From the NCBI RefSeq assembly GCF_004358185.1, contig NZ_SMUV01000044.1, forward strand, positions 1-41,784: a stretch of 41,784 nucleotides of DNA, in the 5' to 3' direction. The first letter of the stretch is position 1; every line of letters starts with the position of its first letter. Both the position numbers and the translations under genes were made by a program. The stretch comes from Antarcticimicrobium luteum (GTDB lineage Bacteria; Pseudomonadota; Alphaproteobacteria; Rhodobacterales; Rhodobacteraceae). This document shows positions 36,452-41,784 of this stretch, piece after piece. The notes beneath the pieces are model-generated. The model was not told the origin of the DNA. It ran no database searches and saw only the letters and a program-made list of their open reading frames with translations.

Positions 36452-36874
36452 AAAAATCAAGCCCGGCCCGACGCCGCCGTCTTTTCCAGGCGTAAAATCC
36501 CCGCCCTGCCCCGTCCGGCCACCCGCGATCCGCATTGGCATAATCGCCCCTTGCTACGGACCCGGCAACGTCCTACCTGTGTCTGGTGGCGGGCACTGCC
36601 CTTCCTGTGACTGGTAGCATTCCGGTGGCCTTAAACATTTCCGAGGGGGCTGGCTCTGTTCAGGTCCTGGCCTGATTACCTGGCGCCCACCTGTACATAC
36701 AGGTCCTCGGGAATCGAACCGCACGTTTGCGGTGGTCCCGCCACATATCCTCCGCTGAAATATCTTCCCGACAGCCCCCCCGAGAATCAAGACGCCCCGG
36801 AGAATTGCTCCAGGGCGCCCAATTCCTCGCGTCCCGCGACATGTCGCGGGATCATGGCCGGCAAGCCCGCGGCC
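36452..36874 (-). other. Gene-free stretch with strong RNA-like structure
   Basis: No convincing gene in about 420 bases. Visible structures: GGGGGCTG (36645-36652) pairs with CAGCCCCC (36772-36779), enclosing about 120 bases with the nested hairpin CGGGA...ACCGCA-cgtt-TGCGGT...TCCCG (36708-36740) and ACCTG-TACATA-CAGGT (36690-36705). Outside lie a hairpin at 36793-36817 and a perfect 18-base palindrome at 36833-36850. Also two imperfect direct repeats at 36573-36589 and 36602-36618. No family (tmRNA, 4.5S, 6S, RNase P, riboswitch) fits. Confidence 0.5.
36793..36817 (-). terminator. Hairpin, probable terminator of the small membrane protein gene
   Basis: CGCCC-c-GGAG and CTCC-a-GGGCG pair (nine pairs, one mismatch) around a five-base loop. 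Read on the minus strand it is followed by TCTTGATTCTC. It lies about 58 bases past the stop of the gene at 36875. Confidence 0.55.
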
Positions 36875-37210
36875 TCAGCGGCGGCGATGCAGCCGGCGGG
36901 CGCGCTTGCTGGTGTCCTCGGCCGGCACCATCACCGGGCGCAACTCGCCGCTGCGCACCGGCGTGTTGCCGCGCGGGCCGCTGTCGTCGGGTTCGGCCAT
37001 GGCCATCACCGCCCAGGCGAACTGCACCCCGGCGAACACGATGCCATGGGCGAACCACAGCACCACGACGGCCAAAATGCCGACGTCCGAGCCGCTGACC
37101 AGATGCCACAGGTTCATCACATTGAACCATAGCAGCATCGCCACGAAGGCCGCCGCGATGGCGAAGCCGATAAGGACATTGCGGATGTAAAGCTTGATCA
37201 GTTTGGGCAT
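36875..37210 (-). CDS. Small membrane protein upstream of the nusB cluster end
   Basis: A 111-residue protein with two or three hydrophobic segments (NVLIGFAIAAAFVAMLLWFNVMNLW; VGILAVVVLWFAHGIVFAGVQFAWAVMAMA) and a charged, basic C-terminal tail (KRARRLHRRR). No family recognised. GGAGA seven bases before the ATG supports the start at 37210. It lies 133 bases after nusB on the same strand. Confidence 0.72.
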   Translation of the reverse strand: MPKLIKLYIRNVLIGFAIAAAFVAMLLWFNVMNLWHLVSGSDVGILAVVVLWFAHGIVFAGVQFAWAVMAMAEPDDSGPRGNTPVRSGELRPVMVPAEDTSKRARRLHRRR

Positions 37211-37343
37211 GTCTCGTCTCCAATGCCCCAATGGTATCACGCGCGGGGCCGGCGTCCATGGCCAACCGCCGCGCATGTCGTCGCAGGGGCGGTTTGCCGC
37301 CAATATGGCAAGGAAACGGGCAAGCCCAAGGCCACGGCGGCGC

Positions 37344-37832
37344 TCAGAACGCCTCCGGCCGGGCCTCGCGCGCGATGTGATCGAGCACCGCGTTGACGAA
37401 CTTCGGCTCGCGCCCCTCGGGGAAGAAGGCGCGTGCAATATCCACGAATTCGCTGATCACCACCTTGGGCGGCGTGTTGGACTGGATCAGTTCGGCGCCC
37501 GCGGCACGGAACAGCCCACGCAGCGTCGGGTCGATCCGCGCGATCGGCCATTTCGCCACCAGCGCCCGGTCGGTCATCTGGTCGATCCGCGCCTGATAAT
37601 TCACCGCATCGGCCACCAGCTTGCGGAACAGCTCCGCATCGCCCTCGATCATCTCGGCGCCGTCCTCCTCGAAGGCGGTGCCGAAGCGATGGTCGAGGAA
37701 TTCGCGCACCACCCCTTCGGCGGTCTGGCCCGTCTGCTCCATCTGGAACAGCGCCTGCACGGCATAGAGCCGTGCGGCCGATTTCATCTTGCGTTTCTGG
37801 TTGCCCGAAAGGGGCGCGCCCGTGGTGCTCAT
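37344..37832 (-). CDS. nusB: Transcription antitermination factor NusB
   Basis: A 162-residue all-helical protein, normal length. Typical segments: KRKMKSAARLYAVQALFQMEQTG, then LRGLFRAAGAELIQSNTPPKVVISEFVDIARAFFPEGREPKFVNAVLDHIARE. NusB with NusE (S10) binds boxA RNA in rRNA antitermination. Its ATG overlaps the ribH stop (ATGA), so it is translationally coupled to riboflavin synthesis genes, as in many proteobacteria. Confidence 0.96.
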   Translation of the reverse strand: MSTTGAPLSGNQKRKMKSAARLYAVQALFQMEQTGQTAEGVVREFLDHRFGTAFEEDGAEMIEGDAELFRKLVADAVNYQARIDQMTDRALVAKWPIARIDPTLRGLFRAAGAELIQSNTPPKVVISEFVDIARAFFPEGREPKFVNAVLDHIAREARPEAF

Positions 37833-38380
37833 GCGGTGTGGGATCCGTCGTTGTCCCCGGCTAGGAGGATGGTCTCGGACGGGGGCTTGAATCCCACGTC
37901 CTTTTTCTGGCCGCCCCACTTACGGCTGAGCGCGATCAGATGCAAGGCCGCAGCGGCCGCCCCACCGCCCTTGTTCTGATCTTCGGGGTTGGCGCGCACC
38001 TCGGCCTGGCGGCGGTTCTCCACCGTCAGGATGCCGTTGCCGATGCAGAGCCCCTGCAATCCCATCAGCTGGATCGCCCGGCTCGAATCGTTGCAGACGG
38101 TGTCGTAATGGGTGGTCTCGCCCCGGATCACGCAGCCCAGCGCGACATAGCCGTCGAAATTGGAATGGCGGTCGGCCATGGCGATGGCGGTCGGCACCTC
38201 CAGCGCGCCGGGCACCTCGGCGATGTCCCAGGTTCCGCCCGCCGCCTCGATCTCGGCCTTGGCGCCGGCGATCAGGTTGTCGGCGATGTCCTTGTAGTAG
38301 GGCGCCACCACGATAAGCATTTTCACCGGCGTATCGAATTCCGGGCGCGGCAGAATGTAGTGGGTTTCATGTCCGGCCAT
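37829..38380 (-). CDS. ribH: 6,7-Dimethyl-8-ribityllumazine synthase
   Basis: A 183-residue lumazine synthase, the penultimate step of riboflavin synthesis. Substrate-binding parts are visible: VPGALEVPTAIAMA, GCVIRGETTHYDTVCNDSSRAI with the catalytic His91, and GNGILTVENRRQAEVRA. The last 45 residues (KGGGAAAAALHLIALSRKWG and beyond) include the C-terminal helix plus an extension. It overlaps nusB by four bases and starts one base after the ribB stop, so ribB-ribH-nusB is one operon. Confidence 0.97.
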   Translation of the reverse strand: MAGHETHYILPRPEFDTPVKMLIVVAPYYKDIADNLIAGAKAEIEAAGGTWDIAEVPGALEVPTAIAMADRHSNFDGYVALGCVIRGETTHYDTVCNDSSRAIQLMGLQGLCIGNGILTVENRRQAEVRANPEDQNKGGGAAAAALHLIALSRKWGGQKKDVGFKPPSETILLAGDNDGSHTA

Positions 38381-38381
38381 G

Positions 38382-39503
38382 TCAGCCCTCTCCCAGAATC
38401 GGGCGGGTGCCCGCGATTGTCAGATCAAAGGCGTCGAGCCCGACATAGCGGGTGCGCGGGTTGTCGGTCAGCAGGATCAGATCCCGCAGACCCAGACTGG
38501 ACAGGATCTGCGCCCCTAGCCCGGTCTGCTTGATGGTGCGCGGCCCGTCGTCCTCGGCGGCATAGAGCGCATTGCGCGGTTGCCGGAACAGGCAGACCAC
38601 CCCGCGCCCCTCCTCGGCGATGATTTCCATCGCGCGCGGCAGCTCGCGCGCGGGCTTCGGCCCCAGCCCCAGGATGTCCGACGCCTCGTGCAGCGCATGG
38701 GTGCGCGTCAGCACCGGCGCCGGCGTCGAGATGTCGCCTTTGATCATCACCACATGCTCGATCCCGTGGGTCTGGTCGGTAAAGATGCACAGCTCCCATT
38801 CGCCGCCGAATTCCGAGATCACGGTCGAGCGCGAGGTCTCGAACACCAGATTGTCGTGCCGCGCCCGATAGGCGATCAGATCGGAAATCGTACCGATCTT
38901 CAGCCCGTGTTCCCTGGAGAACTCGACCAAATCAGGCAGCCGCGCCATGGTGCCGTCTTCCTTCATGATCTCGCAGATCACGCCGGAGGGGTTGAGCCCC
39001 GCCAGCCGCGAAATGTCCACCGCCGCCTCGGTATGGCCCGCGCGGACCAGCACACCGCCGCGCTTGGCCCGCAGCGGGAACACATGACCGGGGGTGGCCA
39101 GGCTCGCCATGGTGTTCTGCTCGTTGATCGCGGTGGCGATGGTCAGCGCCCGGTCGCCTGCGGAAATCCCCGTGCTGACCCCCTCGCGCGCCTCGATCGA
39201 CACGGTAAAGGCGGTCTCGTGGCGCGACGAGTTGTTCACCGCCATCATCGGCAGACCCAGCCGGTCGATCCGCTCTGCGGTCATCGGCAGACAGATCAGG
39301 CCGCGCCCGTGGCTGGCCATGAAGTTGACGGCCTCGGCATCGGCGAACTCGGCGGCGATCACCAGATCGCCCTCATTCTCGCGGTCCTCGTGATCGACCA
39401 GGATGAACATCCGGCCCTTGCGCGCCTCTTCGATGATCTCCTCGATCGGGCTGATCGCGTCGCGCAGCCCGGCCTCGACCGGGCCCGGGGTTTCAAAGCT
39501 CAT
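38382..39503 (-). CDS. ribB: 3,4-Dihydroxy-2-butanone-4-phosphate synthase with degenerate RibA-like domain (RibBX type)
   Basis: A 373-residue two-domain protein. Residues 15-215 are a complete DHBP synthase, with DHEDRENEGD (37-46), NEQNTMASLATPGHVFPLRAKRGGVLVRAGHTEAAVD and ICEIMKEDG. It makes the four-carbon unit of riboflavin from ribulose 5-phosphate. Residues 225-373 resemble GTP cyclohydrolase II (MIKGDIST, EEGRGVVCLFRQ, GLGAQILSSLGLRDLILLTDNPR) but lack its zinc site: the expected HSECLTGDVFGSLRCDCG reads HALHEASDILGLGPKP, and RQEGRGIGL reads RQPRNALYA. This is the RibBX pattern, so RibA activity must come from another gene. No FMN riboswitch is visible upstream. Confidence 0.93.
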   Translation of the reverse strand: MSFETPGPVEAGLRDAISPIEEIIEEARKGRMFILVDHEDRENEGDLVIAAEFADAEAVNFMASHGRGLICLPMTAERIDRLGLPMMAVNNSSRHETAFTVSIEAREGVSTGISAGDRALTIATAINEQNTMASLATPGHVFPLRAKRGGVLVRAGHTEAAVDISRLAGLNPSGVICEIMKEDGTMARLPDLVEFSREHGLKIGTISDLIAYRARHDNLVFETSRSTVISEFGGEWELCIFTDQTHGIEHVVMIKGDISTPAPVLTRTHALHEASDILGLGPKPARELPRAMEIIAEEGRGVVCLFRQPRNALYAAEDDGPRTIKQTGLGAQILSSLGLRDLILLTDNPRTRYVGLDAFDLTIAGTRPILGEG

Positions 39504-39861
39504 GGGGCAGAAGCCTTTCTTGCAGCAGTCCCCGCGCAGATAGACCACAGCAGCCGCGAATGCCAGCCCCGCGCAGCGGTGACGATGCGCACATCCGGTC
39601 TGCACTGGGGGCAAAGCCGCGTTCGAAAGCCCGCAGCTCTCCCTCAGAAACAAGCCACCAGCGCGGAATCAAGGCCGCAGGCCGCCGCGCGAGCGCCGGA
39701 CCGTCCCCACGGTCTGGCGCTGTGTCAACAGAGGCGCATCAATCAGAGGTCGTCAGGATTTGGCAACTATTAAGCGCGCCGAACTTCCGTCGCTGCGCCA
39801 GCCCCCGGTCCGGCTCTCGCGCGGCTTGCTCTATCGCTCACCCCGGGCAATCAGCCCCCGT
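39504..39861 (-). other. ribB upstream region
   Basis: No gene is visible in these 358 bases. A perfect -35 hexamer on the minus strand (TTGACA, plus-strand TGTCAA at 39723-39728) has no clear -10 at 16-18 bases; a GC-rich -10 is possible in this group. No riboswitch motif was found. Open frames here do not look coding. Confidence 0.4.
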
Positions 39862-40485
39862 TCACCCCACCTGCCGGAAATACTCCTGCGCGCCGAGATA
39901 CCCGGCAGCCCGCCCCGCCGCGACCCATTCGGCCTCCAGCGGCGCGTCGCCGATCACCAGCACCCGGCTCCCCGACAGCCGCTGACCGCGCAGCAGCCCC
40001 TCGATCCGCTCGCGCATCTGCGACCAGCTGTCGGTGAACCGCGGCGCCGCATCGCCGCCCTCCAGCACCGGATTGCGCAGCAGCACCGCCTCGGGCGTCT
40101 GCGGCCGGTGCACCAGCACCAGCCGCCGCGCGCCCTTGACCGCCTCCAGCGTCCGCGCCTGCGGCTGCGGCATCCGCGCATCGCCGGCAAAGAGCCTCAG
40201 CGCGTTGGAAGAGAACAGCAGCCCGGTGATATCGTCGCCGGAATACTGCCGCACCCTGGCGTAGGTCTTGTAGTCCATCCCCAGCTCGGCCGCGCGTTTT
40301 ATGCGCATCTGCAGCACCAGCTTGGGGATCGCGTTGGGCATCAACGCCCGCTGCGCCCGGCGCCATTGATGGGTTCGCAGAACCGCGCCCGGCTCCATCG
40401 ACGGGCCGCCGTTATGGCCGATCCGGGCCTCGGGCACACTCTCGGCACCGGGCCGCTTCTTTGGGCGAAATGTCGCGACGCTCAT
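39862..40485 (-). CDS. Unrecognised 207-aa protein
   Basis: A 207-residue soluble protein. The N-terminus is basic with an IGHNGGP motif (residues 22-28), a region ALMPNAIPKLVLQMRIKRAAELGMDYKTYARVRQYSGDDITGLLFSSNALRLF is helical and well conserved in appearance, and the C-terminal half (RRLVLVHRPQTPEAVLLRNP and SGSRVLVIGDAPLEAEWVAAGRAAG) looks like an alpha-beta fold. I know no function. GGAGGA nine bases before the ATG at 40485 sets the start and excludes the longer frame. It is divergent from the proline-racemase-like gene. Confidence 0.72.
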   Translation of the reverse strand: MSVATFRPKKRPGAESVPEARIGHNGGPSMEPGAVLRTHQWRRAQRALMPNAIPKLVLQMRIKRAAELGMDYKTYARVRQYSGDDITGLLFSSNALRLFAGDARMPQPQARTLEAVKGARRLVLVHRPQTPEAVLLRNPVLEGGDAAPRFTDSWSQMRERIEGLLRGQRLSGSRVLVIGDAPLEAEWVAAGRAAGYLGAQEYFRQVG

Positions 40486-40625
40486 GGGTTTATTCCTCCA
40501 ACGCTCAATTTTCGACGTAAGCCGCTCAAAGCCGGGTTTTCCATACCCGCCCGGCCCGATCGCCTCTGGACCGGGCGTCCGCCTGGCGCTTAGCCTGTTT
40601 TTTGTGCAGCAAAGGAGGCCCAACC

Positions 40626-41681
40626 ATGCGCCTGTCCCGGATGATCACCACCATCGAGGCCCATGCCGAGGGGGAGCCGGGCCGCGTCATCACCGGCGGG
40701 CTCCCGCCCATTCCCGGCGACAGCGTGTTTGAAAAGATGCAGTGGATGCAGGCCAACGCCGACGACATCCGCCAGCTCATGCTGCGCGAGCCGCGCGGTC
40801 ACCCCGCGCTGTGCTGCAACGCGCTGGTGCCGCCCTGCGATCCGCGCGCCGATGCCGGTTTCATCATCATGGAGCAGACGGAATACCCGCCGATGTCCGG
40901 CTCCAATACCATCTGCGTGACCACCGTGCTGCTGGAAACCGGCATCCTGCCGATGCGCGAGCCGCTGACCGAGCTGACGCTGGAAACCCCAGCCGGCCTG
41001 ATCGGCGTACGCGCGACCTGCGAGGCCGGAAAGGTCACCCGCGTCGAGTTCCGCAACGTTCCCGCCTTCGCCGTGCACCTGGGCGCGGTGATCGAGGTGC
41101 CCGGCCTCGGCCCCGTCACCGTCGACGTGGCCTGGGGCGGCATGTTCTACGTGCTGGCCGAGGCGGCGCCGCTGGGCGTCTCGCTCGACGGCGCCAACGG
41201 CACCGAGATCGTCCGCGTGTCCGAGGCGATCCGCCATGCGACGGCCGAACAGCTCCCCGTCGCCCACCCCGAGAACCCGGCGATCACCGGTCCCACCATC
41301 ACCAATCTCTGGGGTCCGCCGCAGGCGCCCGGCACCCACGGGCGCGGGGCGATCACGCTGTCGACCGGCCCGTTTGATCCGGCCCGGCCCGACCGCGCCA
41401 GCGGCATCCTCGACCGCTCCCCCTGCGGCACCGGCACCTGCGCCAAGATGGCGGTGATGCACGCAAGGGGGCAGCTGGAGGTGGGGCAGGACTACGTCAA
41501 CGCGGGGCCGCTCGGCACCACCTTCACCGGCCGTATCATCGAGGAAACCCGGGTCGGGCCCCATCCGGCCATCATCCCCACGCTGGCCGGCCAGGGCTGG
41601 ATCCACGGCACCGCGAACTGGACGCTGGACCCCGGAGATCCGTTCCAGACCGGGTATACGGTCGGCGACATGTGGGGATAG
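40626..41681 (+). CDS. Proline racemase-superfamily enzyme (Ser/Cys type; hydroxyproline epimerase or dehydratase)
   Basis: A 351-residue enzyme of the proline racemase superfamily. In the two-base mechanism the first catalytic residue, Cys in true racemases (MCGH), is Ser91 here (MSGSNTIC), and the second is Cys267 (DRSPCGTGTCAK). Ser/Cys members act on 4-hydroxyproline or trans-3-hydroxy-L-proline, as epimerases and/or dehydratases; plain proline racemase is unlikely. AAAGGAGG lies ten bases before the ATG at 40626. No hydroxyproline-catabolic neighbours are in view; the right side is an insertion sequence. Confidence 0.87.
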   Translation: MRLSRMITTIEAHAEGEPGRVITGGLPPIPGDSVFEKMQWMQANADDIRQLMLREPRGHPALCCNALVPPCDPRADAGFIIMEQTEYPPMSGSNTICVTTVLLETGILPMREPLTELTLETPAGLIGVRATCEAGKVTRVEFRNVPAFAVHLGAVIEVPGLGPVTVDVAWGGMFYVLAEAAPLGVSLDGANGTEIVRVSEAIRHATAEQLPVAHPENPAITGPTITNLWGPPQAPGTHGRGAITLSTGPFDPARPDRASGILDRSPCGTGTCAKMAVMHARGQLEVGQDYVNAGPLGTTFTGRIIEETRVGPHPAIIPTLAGQGWIHGTANWTLDPGDPFQTGYTVGDMWG

Positions 41682-41695
41682 GGCGCAGACCCTAG

Positions 41696-41784
41696 CTGTT
41701 TGATCCCACGGTTTGATGGTGTGATCCTTTCGTCGGAATGGAAGGAAGCATTATGGGACAAGTTCGTCACGGGAGCGCCACGAC
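41696..41784 (+). mobile_element. IS481-family insertion sequence, left end (cut by the window)
   Basis: A sharp change at about 41696: the CTAG at 41692-41695, a target sequence typical of IS481, is followed by TGTTTGATCCCACGG, then a short AT-richer leader and a transposase start. The internal GTTTGAT repeats look like terminal inverted repeat sequence. The right end lies outside the window, so the exact boundary and duplication cannot be confirmed. Confidence 0.72.
41753..41784 (+). CDS. IS481-family transposase, N-terminus only
   Basis: ATG at 41753 after GGAAGGAA starts MGQVRHGSATT, which I recognise as the start of IS481-type transposases (DDE integrase fold with an N-terminal HTH). 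Only the first ten residues or so are in the window. Confidence 0.72.
   Translation, partial: MGQVRHGSAT

Noticed and set aside
36640-36790. tmRNA, 4.5S RNA or tRNA in the structured stretch
   Set aside because: The GGTTCGATTCC and GGGGGCTG segments first suggested these, but no acceptor stem with CCA, no GGAAG loop of 4.5S RNA and no tag-peptide frame could be found.
39504-39861. FMN riboswitch in front of ribB
   Set aside because: None of the conserved RFN-element segments is present in the 358 bases upstream.

Overview
The window looks like a piece of chromosome from a GC-rich alphaproteobacterium, most likely Rhodobacteraceae/Roseobacter group. Four signs point there: a tRNA-His with no encoded G-1 and with A73; a LexA box of the alphaproteobacterial type GAAC-N7-GAAC in front of mmcB; the gene order TPR protein, SUV3-like helicase, S4 protein, fdxA, carD; and a ribB-ribH-nusB cluster. 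Most of the window is ordinary core chromosome. Foreign DNA is seen only at the two edges.

Left edge (1-1720): the end of an integrated element. It holds the tail of an unrecognised gene, a tiny coupled ORF, an excisionase-like HTH protein and a tyrosine integrase split by a frameshift near 655. These abut the 3' end of tRNA-Val(UAC), the probable attachment site. A second tRNA-Val(CAC) follows.

1851-9000: an HU-family protein and lon, with a near-perfect RpoH-type promoter in front of lon; a SLC13/DASS-type transporter; a truncated globin divergent from an HxlR-type regulator, with a perfect palindrome between them; and tgt. 9060-13800: an MFS transporter, a RimB-RimK fusion, two Fe-S assembly genes (SufT-like and SufA/IscA-like) separated by a long spacer with a strong terminator, and tpiA. 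13890-19470: 4-hydroxyphenylpyruvate dioxygenase divergent from an Lrp/AsnC regulator, a KefB/C-type antiporter, and divergent cobT and cobS.

19467-25615 (minus strand): a potassium-channel-like protein with a zinc ribbon, carD, fdxA, an S4 protein, a SUV3-like helicase with a repetitive acidic/basic tail, and a TPR lipoprotein-like or periplasmic protein. 25684-30884 (mostly plus): an SCP2 protein, an alpha/beta hydrolase, pepF, a small membrane protein, a DksA-like zinc finger (minus) and a membrane-anchored M19 dipeptidase. 30945-36425: two tiny basic proteins, rpoH, a DUF4386-like membrane protein, a RluD-type pseudouridine synthase whose start codon overlaps that of a divergent gene, tRNA-His, a GNAT, two small ORFs and SOS-controlled mmcB.

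36426-41784: a structured gene-free stretch, then a minus-strand set comprising a small membrane protein, nusB, ribH and a ribB whose C-terminal GTP-cyclohydrolase-II-like domain lacks the zinc cysteines (RibBX type). An unknown protein and a proline-racemase-superfamily enzyme follow, and the first bases of an IS481-family element lie at the window edge.

Regulation can be read from the sequence at several points: rpoH and an RpoH-type promoter on lon lie in one window, mmcB has a LexA box, and the globin/HxlR and HPPD/Lrp pairs each have a palindrome in their shared intergenic region. I did not find a clearly new multi-gene system. The best candidates for new biology are the SOS-linked 60-aa ORF behind mmcB, the structured RNA-like stretch at 36.64-36.85 kb, and the transcript region between the two Fe-S genes.
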